Part shown: in pieces, positions 1-12,900 of the stretch
Position numbering within the stretch: the first letter of the stretch is position 1
How the letters are laid out: every line of letters begins with the position of its first letter
Assembly: GCA_010093685.1 (NCBI GenBank)
Contig: MU006232.1
Coordinates: forward strand, 521,427-585,426
DNA: 64,000 bases
Direction of reading: 5' to 3'
Source of the DNA: Ophiobolus disseminans
Taxonomy: Eukaryota > Ascomycota > Dothideomycetes > Pleosporales > Phaeosphaeriaceae
Notes under the pieces: generated by a model
Databases searched by the model: none
The model's input: the letters and a program-made list of their open reading frames with translations, nothing else
Told to the model about the DNA's origin: nothing
Translations under genes and position numbers: made by a program

Positions 1-867
1 ATACAATGTCTGCGAAGCTCGTGCGGACTTGTGAGGTCTTGAAGAACGTTCTGGCGTGTGTGACCGATCTCGATGTCTGCGTTGCCTTTCGGCTCGATCG
101 GAATGGGAGGGTCGTGCATGAGCCCCGGAGGACGAGCGTGAGTCGGATCGGCGTCTCCTGTGCGTATGGCCCGCCTTGTGCTTTCGGCGTGACCGGTCCT
201 CGTCTTCCTCACTGCCGTAGTCGCCCCGATGACGTCTGTCGCGGTGGTGCTCTGAATATTTTGACCGCCGAGCTGATCGTTCGCCGTCGCTGTCTTCGCG
301 TTTCCTCTTCTCGCGACGCTCCTCCCTGCTCCTACTCCTGTGTCTGTGAGCGTGTGAATCCTCAGACCGCTCTCTGCGCCTATGCCTATCATCGCGATCG
401 GTTGTCCCATGACCAGTGCGCCTCATGGGTGGTGCGGCCTGCATGTCCTCCTCGCTTAGCACCGGCGTCAATCGCCCCTCGGCTCTTCTCTCCTTGCGCA
501 CTTCTTCTTTCTTTTGTGTTCGCAGCCGCTCACGGTTCATCTCCTTCAGTCGCGCCTTCGATTCTTCGGCCTCTCTGGCCAGGAGCGCGGCATTGTGATT
601 GTCGGTTTGACGTATGATGTGCCGCAGAAAGTTTTTGTTCGGTTTCGGGGCACCGGATTTTATTCTGAGACTTGTCAGTATTGCAGGATGATGTAGAGAA
701 GTAGATAATTACTTCTATAATCTGAGTGGTTGCACTGGATAGGCCGAAGGGACGCACCTGGGATTGAAGGCTTCGATGCCAACAAGTTCGTACTTCTTCG
801 TCGCATTCTTTGCGTCCTGCTTGAGGAGATTGGCAATGTATTCATCGTCATTCAGGTTGTCGGGCAT
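1..867 (-). CDS. RS/RE-rich splicing-type protein, C-terminus cut off
   Basis: Partial gene running off the left edge. Exon 1 is 758-867 (ATG at 865-867), the intron 665-757 has a GTGCGT donor and CAG acceptor, and exon 2 is 664 to below 1. The first residues read MPDNLNDDEYIANLLKQDAK, followed by a block ending PKPNKNFLRHIIRQTDNHNA and then a charged Arg/Glu/Lys tract with RS dipeptides (RHRSRSREERRE). Ascomycete proteins of this layout are often annotated as pre-mRNA-splicing factor 38B-like because of their hydrophilic tail. A nuclear role in RNA processing is inferred from composition and that annotation, not from a catalytic motif. A GTG-initiated alternative would add 28 residues upstream; the internal ATG fits the conserved start better. 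The gene is divergent from the Sos7-like gene, with 212 bp between the two ATGs. Gene structure is fairly sure; the name is not. Confidence 0.65.
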
Positions 868-1079
868 GGCGAGAGCGTGGCGTGGATGCTTCAGCTGATT
901 CGAGGGATTGACATTGACTGGGGAGAACAAGGGAGCGATGAGTGAAATCATGGGGAGCGGCGGGCGCTAGTCCGTGGTGGGTAATACCCGCGGGCAGGCG
1001 CGTTCCCTTGCCGCATCAACAAACAAACACCCCTCCATATTGCGCATTCCACTTGCAGGTCTATTGAGAATATCGCACC
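868..1079. promoter_or_regulatory. Divergent promoter region
   Basis: A 212-bp interval separates the start codons of the RS-rich protein (minus) and the Sos7-like protein (plus). It must carry both 5' leaders and both core promoters. No TATA element was seen. The inference of a shared bidirectional promoter rests only on the spacing. Confidence 0.5.
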
Positions 1080-1984
1080 ATGGCGCCGAAGAGAAAGTCT
1101 GGTCCACCGACTCCCCAGTCAGCTCTCGAGCAACTGCGGCAATCACAATCGCTCAAGCTTTTGGCCATTGCCGAAACGCTGTCACCAAAGGACCTCCCAC
1201 AATCCACAAAGAAGCGCAGTTCCGCTGCGTCCGAGGACAGCGAGCAGAATGGTGACACGCACCCTGCTGCGCTGGAAGCAGATCTAGTCCACTACAAGGT
1301 TTGTACTGTCGGAAGTGCAGCATACGGCACTAACATTGAAGACAGGAACTGTTCAGTAAACTCCGTTTCAGCTATGTCGAGCAGGTTACCAAAGAGAAGT
1401 TCCTCCGTAGCATCACCGAAAATCCACCACGGCTCGTCGAAGCTCCCGAGAATGACGAGAAGGAGCAGGAGATACTGGCGCTGAAAGCAAGTCTCAAAGA
1501 GCGCAAGCTTGAAGTCGCAGAGATCCTCAAACAGTTGGAAGAAAAGGGGACGGAGCTTTCGCTGCGGTACGAGGGCTTACAGCTGCGTACACAACAGTTG
1601 GAGGCACTGCCAGTGGAGATTGAGGGCCTCGAGGCGAGCATAGCGCAGCTGAAGCAGGAGCAGACACCAACATCCGACAATCCAGAGCTGTCTCTCCCAC
1701 TTCTAGAGACAACACAGATTTTGAGTGAGCGAGAAGCAGAGCTGGCAGCTCTCAACGCGCAGATAGCAAGTCTGCAGGCTACATTGCCGAACCGAGCGCG
1801 AGAGTTGGAGAAGCTGGAACGCGAGCTGAAGCCACTAGAGACTCAAAAGAACGGTACTGTCGCAGCTGCGAGAGAAGCGCGAAGGAGAAAGGAAGAGGGC
1901 GGCGGTATCGGTGATGAGCTGGAGGAGAGGGGTCGCTGGCTCAGGGCATCGGAGAAGGCTTTAAAGGAGATGCTGGAGGTTTGA
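1080..1984 (+). CDS. sos7: Kinetochore protein Sos7-like (Kre28/Zwint-type coiled coil)
   Basis: Two exons, 1080-1298 and 1346-1984, with a 47-nt intron (GTTTGT donor, CTAAC branch site, CAG acceptor), encode 285 residues. The start is a Kozak-like ACCATGG context. After a Lys/Ser-rich N-terminus, a conserved block begins right after the splice junction (LFSKLRFSYVEQVTKEKFLR, about residues 75-94), which I recognise as the signature of fungal Sos7. The rest is a long coiled coil (about 110-285) with heptad Leu/Glu/Lys pattern. In fission yeast Sos7 works with the KNL1 homologue Spc7 at the outer kinetochore, and Kre28 is the budding-yeast counterpart. The assignment rests on this one motif plus overall shape and length. 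Other kinetochore coiled-coil proteins are the main alternative. Confidence 0.75.
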
Positions 1985-2799
1985 GGATGCAGCGACGTCT
2001 ACGTTCTCGATCATTTCCTTCTCTCTGTGGCGTTATGGGACGGATGGGACGCTGAGATACCACTGCTTACGTACAACTGTCTGAGTATGAACAAACTTGA
2101 CCACTCTGTTTTGCTGCTCGAGTTATGCATGATGAGGTAATACTTGTAAAAGTGTGGGAGTTGGTCCCTAGATTTCGCCGCCTCACCGCCTCGACATGGC
2201 ACTACCACCCTCCTACAAGGATCGTGCCGCCGGGTTGTGGAGAGTCGAGAAACAGGACATGCCAGCTGAGTGCAGGGGTCTTCCGTGCTGTGATTGGGTG
2301 CCGGCCGCTTCACTGCCACACCGCTTATCGATTGTGGTTGCCTTTCCAACGGGTGGGTAAACACAGCTGGCAGGGTGGGTCCTTCCCGGGCTAGATGAGC
2401 TGGTCACCGGTAGCTACTGCCAACTTCGACGCCCGCGGAAATCTGAACCACATTCTACCACCACTGCGCACTTCGAACACTGGAACCCGACTGTTAGAGG
2501 CGACCTGGAATAAGCCAGCGACTTGACTGACGTCTCCCCACCGAGCTGTCCGCTACGTCGGACACGCTCACTGCATTCGAGCATCGCCTAAGTCTCGAAG
2601 AGAGGGCCGTCCTCCTCACTATTTCTACGCCCTTCACGACGTTACGATATCTTTCTGGCTTCGCGTAGCCTGTTCTGTTTTCTAGCGGTTTCCTGGGTTC
2701 CAAACTTTGCGTCACCAACTCAGCCAGTCGAAATCGACCAGCACATCCAGCCTTCATTCCTTCCACGACACACCTTAGCCACAACTTACGACCGCCATC
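1985..2799. other. Intergenic, 3' flank of Sos7-like gene and 5' leader of b561 gene
   Basis: No gene supported over 815 bp. The last 250 bp before the ATG at 2800 are pyrimidine-rich, as is usual for a filamentous-fungal promoter and leader. Short ORFs here lack codon structure or homology I can name. Confidence 0.6.
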
Positions 2800-5307
2800 A
2801 TGTCTGACCAGGGGCTCTCAGCTCCTGGCACGAGCGTGTACTCTTCCGACTCAATGTATGTCGGCGATGGCACGTGGGACTCGCAGCGCAATACCTTCTT
2901 GCTGCCGAACCTGCAAGGCTTGAACTTTGAAACCATGCGCTACAATGGTAAGGCCCAGCGCAGTCTATGCATCGCCCTTGTACTGACTACTCAGGCATGG
3001 GCAACCGCTTCCGCAATATGCCCAATTACAAAACATATGTCACTGCGCACGCTATCCTAGCATCCATGACCTTCCTGGTCGTCATACCCGCGGCCATTTT
3101 CATGGCTCGCTTCTACCACCGTAATCCTCGCACCGCATTGCGGTTCCATATCTGGTTGCAGGTACTGGCGCTGCTCTTGTCCACCGCTGCCTTCGTATTT
3201 GGATTCCAGGCTGTCGGACTGGAAAGGTCGTTGAGCAACCCACACCATGGCATTGGCGTCGCATTGTACACCCTTGTATTGATACAAGCAATCGGCGGCT
3301 CCGTAATACATCGATGGGAGAAGAACAAGGAACGGTTCAAGATTCCTCTCAAGCTCATGGTACGTCCGCGCTGTTGAACAAGGTGGTATGCACTAACGTC
3401 AGCAGCTCCATCAATGGCTAGGCCGGCTTATTGCAGTTCTAGGAATTGTACAAATTCCACTAGGTCTGACACTGTATGGCTCCCCACGAGTATTGTTCAT
3501 TCTCTTCGCTGTTTGGGCGTTCATGCTTCTGATTTTGTATTTCGTCCTCTCTTACATCAATCAACCCGAAATGGGGTTTGATGACCGCACGACCTTCATC
3601 ACTGAACGGACTGGAAGTACGCGAAGCAGACGAAGCAGAGGTACCGGGCTTGGAGCGCTCGCAACCGCGGGAGCAGCAGGTGCTGGTTTGGCCGCTTTGA
3701 GACGTCGATCACGAAGTCGCAGCCACAGCCGCAGTAGGCGCAACGAAAGCCGACAAGAAGTGCTTAGCTCTCGACATGACTCCCGTTCCCGTGTGGAGTC
3801 ACGCTTCACGGATTCATACTTGAGTGACGAAAAGTATGCCGGGAACAAAAAGAAGGGCGGCACATGGAGAGATCGTTTGCTAGGGGCTGGGGCTGCTGCA
3901 GGAGGAATCTTCGCAGTCAAGTCTCTCTTCAGTCGCAACAAAAAGCATCATGCCCCCACCGAAACCGGAAGCGACGTCAGCTACACCCGCCCCTTGGGCC
4001 CTTCAGAAATCACTCAGACGGACCTTAGTCGCCTCGAGGAAGGAAGAGCGCCAGAATCGCCAGCAAACCATCGGGATGATTGGCGCCGCGTAGAAGAACG
4101 AGAAGCGGCTCAGGCAGCGGCCTTGGGAGGAACCCCTCTGCGGCAAGGCCACCGTCCTCCAAGAAGCGGGGGATCAGTGGATTCTTTCGACAGTCGCACC
4201 AGTATCAGCGACGAGCATCGTGAAGATGTAAGACGGGATGAACGATCTTTTGGACTCAAAGAAGGCGTAGCGACTCTTGGGGTCATAGGCTTTCTCAAAC
4301 ACTCGTTTGGAAAACGGAAGAATAAGAAAGAAGATGCACGAGCGGAGTCTTTGAGACAGCATGATCTCGAAGAGGAACGTCTAGCCCGAGCAAACAGTGG
4401 ACGTCGCAAATACACTGGTGATGGCGTTCCTCCTAGGCGACAGAGGCGTACCTCTACCGAATACTCCGAAAGCGATATCACTGGCATTACACCGTCAATA
4501 GCACGGCCCAACATTCCCCGACCACCAGTGGAGTCCACAATCGGTGCTTCAACCGCCCCAATCCGACCACCTCCCCACGCTGATATGCTCTCTGAATCAG
4601 GTTCGGAAGCCTACAAGTCGCCAAGCCGTCGTCCAAACCGTCGTCACCGTGATTCTGAAGGACTACTAGGGCCCGCGCTTGCCGGCGGAGCTGCAGCGAC
4701 TGCAATTTCCACGGGCTCACCTTCGAAAAGAGACCACAGCCAGCGCCGAAGTAGCCGTGAGGGTAGTGTGGCATCACCCCCTGTTTCTGTGAAGGTCAAG
4801 ATGCATAACGACGGACGGCATGTGACGCTGAGGAGACTGAATGAAGAAGAAGCTGCGGCTGAACGGGAAGCGAGACGCAAAGAGAGGCAACGCAGACCTC
4901 GAAACGGAAGTCGAAGCTCACTCAGCGATCTAGGTAATGATCGCTGGCGCAGAACAGAAGCTCTGGAGGCACAACAAGCGCAGGAAATGGCACACGCATC
5001 AGGGTCAATTCCACCGCCGCCGCCAGGCCCACCCCCTGGTGGTCCCCTTCGCATGCCAGAGCCTATCATCCCACCCCCACCTCCAGGACCACCTCCGACC
5101 TTTGCACGACCAGGACACGTTCCGCTACCTCCGCCTCCTCCAATCCCAGCTGCGGCTAACAGCGTGCTGAGCAGTCCGCACGGCACTCAGGTCTATGGCA
5201 CTGAGACTGACGTGAGCGCCTACGATTCAAACAGAAGGAGAAGGCGAGCGGAGCGAGCGCAAGCAAAGGCAGCGAGGTCGGGAGGTAGCCGTGTCGAGTT
5301 CTCGTAA
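2800..5307 (+). CDS. Cytochrome b561-type membrane protein with long disordered RS/Pro-rich tail
   Basis: Three exons (2800-2947, 2995-3359, 3406-5307) encode 804 residues. Residues about 60-215 hold five hydrophobic segments with the four histidines expected to ligate two b hemes: AHAIL, RFHIWLQV, HHGIGVAL and LHQWLGRL. This is the cytochrome b561 / ferric-reductase-like fold for trans-membrane electron transfer. There is no DOMON or signal peptide. The remaining ~590 residues are low complexity: Arg-Ser repeats (RRRSRSRSHSRSRR), glycine/alanine hydrophobic patches (GLGALATAGAAGAGLAAL and a second near the middle) and poly-proline (PPPPPGPPP) near the C-terminus. Ascomycete relatives share this architecture. 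The tail is presumably cytoplasmic. The second intron has two possible acceptors (3402 or 3405); 3405 restores the usual LMLHQWLGR junction. Confidence 0.85.
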
Positions 5308-7617
5308 TGATGGTCATGACGGAAAAGAAATATTGCGCAGGCATGGTTTTGGATTTTGTAAATTTTGTGCATAGTTGGGCGTCTTGGGGTCAAGGTTGGG
5401 TTAGCTTATCGCATCATGTAGATGTGACGTGCTTGACCAGTGGTAGATATTGCTACGGTGGTGGCATGTGTGAATTATATCTTGTGCTTGGTCAATGGAT
5501 TCTCAACGTGAAATTAGAGACTATACACTGGATACTTGATGATTGGCTTTCTGTTCGGAGATACTCTGCAAGTATGAGAGTGCTATGTTGGAAGGTCTTT
5601 GAGTTGAGATATTTTACCTTTCAGTTTACTACTTCTTTTGCGGTATCTACATTCTGAATGATGGAGTATTGTAGCTACAGAATCACGCAGGTATTTCCTT
5701 TTGTCACAAATGGCTGATGGTGTTAGAGATCTTTGACTATATGAGTGTTGCCTACCATTTATCGTTTATGTTGACTGCTTTGCACCAGTTTTGTTGTTGA
5801 AGCATGGTTCTGAATGAGGTTGGGGTGTGAGAATTGTACCGATCTAGGACTGAGTATGAGGGCTTGGTGTGTACAAATAAGGTCAGGTTTGTTGAGGACG
5901 ATAGAGTGTACATCATGATGTGCTTCTGGTGTGTCTTAACTATACGATTTTAGCCCTTTACTATGGATCGTATGCGTTTGTGTTCATAAGTCGCGCTTTC
6001 CGGTTTATCACGTTTTCTCGGGTAGCATTATAGTTTATGAAGCATTTGTCTTAGCTATCAAGCTCTGCGAAGTCATTGGTGATTCCCTTGGCAACTTTGC
6101 GAGATGATATCTTGTATATCGAAAAGTAGGTGCCTATACCTAGTCCTCGTATGTGACATGCCTAGAGCTCCCTCGTGCTGCTTTTCTACCCTAGCCACCA
6201 GGTGTTGAACACAGTAGAGCCTGCAAGGACTGTCGTCCAGCTCCGCGGAGTGAGCATTCTGTCATGCCTGCTAGTGCAAAGCCTCAGCCCTACGTGATTC
6301 GCGATCGTGACGCTTGGCGATGGATGTGGCACCAAAGCAGATTTTCAACGTCGACCCCGGTTTCAAGCCTCAACACCACAGCACATCATCGAGTTCATGA
6401 GTGCACATCGCTCAGCAGTGTGCATAGCTTGGCGCATATGGTCGGTCACTACGCGATGGTTTTCATGTGGCGCAACCAACTACTGGAGGTTTAGGCACTA
6501 TACCAGGACCCATTTCCACGCGCTCTCATTCGTGCTCTCCACATCGTGGAATTTTTTCCAGCATCGCTACGGCAGCATCTCGGAGCCCAGAGAGTCTTTC
6601 AGCGGTCAGGTCCGTAAAAAGGGCCTTTACGTGAAAAGGATTTAAACACCACCTCGTCGCTGCACTTGAGGAAGGTTTTGAGCTTGTTGTGTTTTTCGGA
6701 GATGCAACATCTTCCCAACGCCTCGTGACGAACGCGGCGGAGTGATGTAACCTCCCCCTCGCTAAAACCAATTCCCACGCTGCGCCTCTCGGACGACTTC
6801 CTCCTCAGATACGAATATCGGAACGCGATGCAGTCTACCCTCTCCTGCCGCGCACTGCATAGCCATAAGAGATGCCCAGAGCACCTCGAGTATGACGACA
6901 CTTGGCGCTAGAGAGTGGAGTGTACCGTGCAAAAAGAGAACCAACACCGTCGGCTCCATTGGGCCGCAATGTGGATGAGATGTTGCAAAGTGCTTGGGCA
7001 AGCGCTTCTCCTCAAATCTCGTGAAGCGGTCAGAGGGCTGGGAAATTCGCTACGCCATACTTGCCGAATCCGCTTGCTCCTCTCCCGCTGCCAAACGCCT
7101 CCAGCCGGATCAACTTCGGCGCCCTAGACGTAGCTTCCGCACAGGATCCGTGCCAACGTTGTCGACTTTGCTCATGCCCAGCAGCCAGACTAGGTCAAGC
7201 CTGCTTAGGCCAGGCAGACCGTCCAAGCAACATGGCCCGTAACCGTATGGTAGGCGTTTGAGCTGCTTCCAGCACGCTTCCCTGCAGATTCCTTCTTTCA
7301 GCCGTTGAACCAGGGGCTACGGAGCCTCCTCCGCCATATGTCATTGGCGTCTGCAACGTGCATATGATCCTCGCTCATCAAGCGGAAGTTGCTAGCTGGG
7401 TCTAATATGCGGCTTAACGCTTGGGTTCTCAATCGACCAGCTCTACCAGGATGCAATGGGCGTTCTTTCCACAATGACACAAGGGACTCTCCAGCGAGCG
7501 TCTCCTACCGCGGGCGCAACATGTTAACCATACTAATAGTACCACCGGATCCGCTCGGCGAATGTGTTATGCTCCACGCCAGTTCGAGAGTCTCGCCCAA
7601 TAGTTCGCTACTCCATC
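5308..7617. other. Gene-poor stretch upstream of the Zn2Cys6 gene
   Basis: 2.3 kb with no gene I can support. 5308-6200 is T-rich and reads like a 3' UTR/intergenic region. 6260-7600 is more GC-rich with short ORFs (up to 112 aa) that overlap in different frames and show no recognisable motif. The end of this stretch contains the promoter and leader of the transcription factor at 7618. Confidence 0.55.
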
Positions 7618-9900
7618 ATGTCTTCTAGCAGTACCACAGCCGCTCCTGTCAAGCGTGCCTGCGATAGGTACGTCGACAACCACCCTATTCGATATAGCAC
7701 ACACTGATGTCCCGGTCCCTAGTTGTCACCGGCGGAAGGTCAAATGCATCGGCGAAGGCACCTCCTCATGCAAGAACTGCGTCTCTGCAGGTCTCGCTTG
7801 CACATACAACGCCATCCCACAAAAGAAAGGTCCCAAAGGAAGTCGGGCCAAGGTGCTTTCTGAGCTTCGAGAGAATCAACGCAACGCACAGTTGGCTGTC
7901 GGCTTTCCACAAGACCTGAGCTTCGATGGCCGTTCACTTTCCACCACTTTTGCGCGCGCCCAAGGCCTCCTTCCCACTGGACTGGTGGAGAGCTGCTTGG
8001 ACTTCTTCTTCACTCACGTCTACCCCACAGAACCCGTCCTACACCGACAGAAAGCGCAGGAAGCTGCTGTGAATATGGAACGCTCTACGGAAGCCTACTG
8101 CATGATTGTCGCTCTATGCGCCTACGTCATGATTCGAGCAAACATGGAGGTACCCTCCAACATGCTGTCGAGGTCTGGATTTGCGCAGATGTCCAACATG
8201 ACCTTTGGCCATGCTCTCCTGGAGGAGTCGGTGCGCGTACGAAACGGCTACGACTATCGCGAAAACCCAACGCACATGACTGTTCTTACGTCGTGGTTCG
8301 TCTGTGGGAGCTACTTTGGTCTGGCGCGGGAGAACACAGCTTGGGGATATCTGCGGGAAGCAACAACACAAGCCCAGCTTCTTGGAATGCACGACGAGGA
8401 GACATACAAGCATGACCCACTTGACATTTCCCGCAAGCGAGTACTGTACTGGCTGCTTTTCATGGCCGAAAGGTACTAGCCCGCCGTTGGCATGATTTCG
8501 AACACAAGGGGCGTGGTTCGCTAACAGGTGAGCAGGACGTACGCACTACACAAGCATCGCCCCATATCTTTGTACCCGACGATACACCCACCTTCTTTGG
8601 ACGAAGTGCCTTCTGATCGACCTATCGCTGTGGGATTGGAACTCCTTATAACTCTGTACAAAACCATCGATAATACCTTTATTAACCTCTGGAATCGAGT
8701 TCACGCACAAGCAAATCCTGCTTGGTACGCACAGGTACAATCACAACTCTCGGCAGCAATTCCAACATATTTGGAGTGTACGGAGGCCCAAGCAGTTCAA
8801 ATTCGCATCACACAGCAATGGCTTAAGGCAATGGCCTGGCAGCTATGCGTATGTCAAGGCATCGTGAGCAGTGTTACCAACGACAGCTGCATGACTTTCA
8901 AATACCCGATCGATATTTCGAGGGATCTACTCACCATGACCCACCAATTTTCTCAGCCAGCTATGGAAGTACATGGTGCAGAGCTGGTGAGTACCCATGA
9001 TTCCCTTTTGCGTCCCTCAAAGTTCTCTCTGCACCGGTTGCGTTTGGATCTGCATTCCTACATACTCCTAGCGGAATATCCCTGTCACTAGCCCCACAAC
9101 AGCACTTGTCGTATTTAATGCCCGGTTTTGGGTGGGACCTAGCACAGCCTAGCACATGCAACATCGTAACTATTTTGAGTTGAACTTGGGCTAACGTCGT
9201 GCAGATCGAGAAACTATTCGATATTGCCTGCTGCTTAGCTGACGTGGTCGCTGTTACGTCCTTTTCGCCAGACGCATTTGCACTTGGTCCTCGAGATTAC
9301 GTTTCGCGATTTTTGACGTTAATCTCCACTCTTCGAGGTGGACAGTCCCGGTATCTTCCACTCTTACTCGCCAAATTATCAGAAGTCCTGCCCAACCTAC
9401 CGCTGCCCCGGTCTTTGAATTTACCTCAACCACTCTCTGGCTCCACGATCGGCATGGCAGGGACAGTTCCTTCGAACATGACGGATGATTTCTCGGCGAT
9501 CCCAACAGTAACATCTCCATCATATCCATCGAACGAGTTGATTCGCCGTCTGGCTGCTCAAACAGGGGCCCAATTGCCGTTCAGCACTTCTCAACAAACC
9601 ATGATTCAAGGAGCGACAAGTCATGTCGAAGATCTTTCCATGTATGATACTGCCCACAGCACTACGCATTCTTCGGGATCCGCGCCTAGAAGCAACTCCA
9701 CTACGCCGGGAGCTTACGAGCCCACGGTGCCACAGCGGAACTCTCAGATGCTATCACATTCCTCGGTACAGCTGCCATCTTCGCACCCTCAACATACTCA
9801 CATGCAGTCACATCATATGACAGTTGCGCCCACTGCCTACGACCCCAGATTCAACATACAAGGGTATCCAGTCGATCCTTCGATGATGTTCAAACAATGA
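7618..9900 (+). CDS. Zn2Cys6 fungal-type transcription factor
   Basis: Four exons (7618-7667, 7723-8472, 8536-8986, 9205-9900) encode 648 residues. The first intron splits the zinc cluster: ACD joins SCHRRKVKC, giving the pattern C-x2-C-x6-C-x(10)-C-x2-C-x6-C (residues about 15-43), a GAL4-type binuclear zinc DNA-binding domain. A basic linker (KKGPKGSRAKVLSELREN) follows. Residues about 90-460 match a fungal-specific TF regulatory domain, including YWLLFMAER followed by LHKHRPISLYP. The last ~130 residues are Ser/Thr/Gln/His-rich, as in activation regions. It is expected to be nuclear and to regulate a metabolic gene set. Its flanks are gene-poor, so neighbours do not reveal a target pathway. 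The third intron is long (218 nt) for this window. The target sugar or acid pathway cannot be told from the sequence. Confidence 0.88.
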
Positions 9901-12900
9901 AAAACACCGCAGAAAGACGTAAAAGACACAAACGTTTCTGGGGAAACTGGCTGCTACGCGTTGCCGAATGCTCGTATCAGCAGCATGCGCACTCCGGGGT
10001 GATTAAGGACGAACACGAATGCGGCGCTTGGCGTACGGCGCATCTCATCCCGTACTGGTGGAATAGAACCGATCGATAGTAATCTTAACCCGTATCAGGT
10101 GGTTCTTCTCAACTTGCAGCTCCGAAACTATCCAAGCTTCGCAACGGCTGGGATCCCGGGATATCAGCATGGCACTGGCTCAAATCAGGATCTCAAATCA
10201 GATGAGCAATAACATTGGCCTCATTGAGCGGAACATACTCCGCAGATGGGATCAGTATGCCATTGTAAACTTTAAATTGAAAAATACCAGTCATCTTCGA
10301 GAATTTCATAGGCAGTGTTTCGTGGAGAGCGAAGATGCAAGACAACGCTTAAGCCGGATTACCAGAACGAGAACGCTTGCATCATAGATTTACTATGCCC
10401 TGGAATCCAAGTGGACGGCAAAGCACGGAATCCCTGCACAAAACTATTACGACCTAGCAGCGATCAAGATTGACAACCCCAGATTGCGGAATGAAGCGGA
10501 TATCCTTGGACTTTATTCTCCAAGACGTGGCATTGAAACCTTGTGAGAGTTCCCGCAAGAGTCCGAAGTACGCCTTGTGCCTAGAAGTGAGGCACGTGAC
10601 CTGTACCCAGACAACACAAGAAGGTACGATAGTCTTGGAAGCTGGTCGAAACCTTTTGCGAGCATGGTCAAGGAAACGCTAGAGACGGGTAGGCAAGTAG
10701 AGTTGTCAGTGAACTCTGCCAGTCTGTCATCAGGTTCGAAACAGATAACATCCCTGAAGACATGGCAATCTTGGGCAGTCTTGGGCAGCTTCCACGCATA
10801 TAGCAAATGACTACCGTATTCATTGTGTGGTTGAAACTACATACACACGAAACATAGTTTGAAACTATACATCCCTTGCGGCCAATCCCAGCAACCAGAA
10901 ACCTTTTCCATCTCCCAGTAACAACCACCCTCACCCTCTCCGCAGACGTTCCAGGGTCCAGACTAGCACGTTTCCTTCTTGGGGTCGGGCCGCTAGATGT
11001 CAAAGCCTTAGTGTCTGCACCAAACGTTCGCGTGACTTTCCTCCGGTGTGTGGAGATGGCGCAGGATGCACCTGACAGCTCGGCAACTAGGATACTCCTC
11101 GTTGCAAACCACACTGACCATGGTAGATTCCAAGCCTTCGCACGTGGGTAGATCTCAAATTGACCAGCCTTGCAGGGACAGCCTCGTGATTAGTAACGCA
11201 GAGATGCGTAATCTGGTACGTTATCGCCCAGAAGTGTAATATGTTGCGGCCTCGACGTGGGCTGCATTGTAGTCCTTGCGTATCAAGTTGCGTCGTGCCC
11301 GCTCGGCGACGGAAAGTCTAGCCCGACCAATAGCCTCCTCATTTCAAGATTTCGCTTCGCGTTCGCTTCTTGAGTAATCGGACCACTTCTCATACGTTTG
11401 CGCGCTTTTGCCCACGCACACAAAACTCGCGCATGCACAACATCTTACCACGCGCTATGTGCACGTCCTATTGATCTATGCTTCTCTGAGAAACCGACAA
11501 TACTCAAATCGTCCTGGCGTTCCGCTACTCCTGATCGGGCGCTCGGGAAGATTTGCGGCTTGAAAATTAGCGCTAGGCGCGCATCTAGTTTGTCGGGTGT
11601 TCGAGGACGAAATAACGTTAGTGGCACGATTAAGTCTTCAAATCGGACGCTGAGGCGTGATCGTGTCTTGCGCATGACGCGTGTAAGTAGACTATGCTGC
11701 ACGGGCAGCATTTCATCTACAAGACTTTCTTTCCTAACCAAACAATTCGGTTTCGGGCTAAAGGCAGTTTCTTCCCTTCTGATCGCCGACGTCAGATACT
11801 TCGGACCACGATCACGACCATGACTATGCCCAGAATGGCACTACGTCCCTCCATCCTTCCCGCCGGGTTCGCGTTCAATGGGGGTGGAACATGGTTGTCT
11901 GTGGTGTCGGATCCGTCCTCTGTAAGCTAGCTGGGGACCGGTCGGATCAGACCGAGCCATACTGTTTTGCACCACCTCCCGAGCGTCGTCAAATTGCGGC
12001 TCCAAGTCATGATCCGCAGGATGGCGTCTGGATAGCTTCACCCGATCAGCACAGGTTCGTGTACATCAATAAATGGTTCAACAGGGTACTCCTACCCAGC
12101 CAGCCAGTAATACCCGCCTTGCGGTGTCTTTCACACTGTTAACGTCACATATACTAGCAGAAGCCTTGACCAACCTGGTCCTACGCTCTGCTACAACTCT
12201 CACGTGGCGTGTATTGTTTACGCCAATGGCTATGGCTTGACTCAAGTCTTCTTCTCATTACACTTCCTACTACCAGGGCATGCCAATCGCAGACCGGCAA
12301 ATTCCGACTACAAAAGAACCTCAGCGGCATTCCTTGATCGAGCTTCACTAATTGGGTCCATTTAGTGATCAATGGGCACCTGGTGGAGAGTAAACTTTCT
12401 TTCTCTTTTGCTAGTAGAAACCATTCACGGGCTTACAAGACGGTATGTTCCGAATACTAGATGCTAGCGACATTGTTGCTCGAGTCCTTGGAAATACTGC
12501 CCTGGCTGCTTGAGCCAAGACAAACCAATGCTGTGTTCTTGTTCTTCCATGACTCTCAACCGGACTCCCCGGAGATCGAGGACTGGACATTGTAACTCGA
12601 GATGAAGGCCGCACGTGTGAACCAAAGGCCTGGGACGTATACGAGCGTTTCGTCTCGCTCCCTTGATCTGCGGCATCCTCCGGCTACAGACTAACGTACC
12701 ATCATATGCCAGTACATTCAACTTCCAAGCACGGGGACCATGCATACACGAATGCATGAGCGGAAGTAGCTGCAGCTTGTTGCGATGAAACAACCTCAAG
12801 AATACAGTTCGCATATTCGCAGGGGGTCCAAGTCTGCATTTGCTCACTTGTAGCCAGCGCATCAAAAACCACGACCCCAATTCTCAAACGCAAGAACAAG

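Noticed and set aside
6..617. 203-codon plus-strand ORF
   Set aside because: It is the antisense shadow of the RS-rich gene, whose minus-strand frame has a clear splice junction and protein-like composition.
4110..5186. Long minus-strand ORFs (142 and 180 aa)
   Set aside because: Antisense of the low-complexity b561 tail; the glycine runs mirror the proline codons.
10720..10760. tRNA B-box-like GGTTCGAAAC
   Set aside because: No matching T-stem, A box or acceptor stem could be paired around it.
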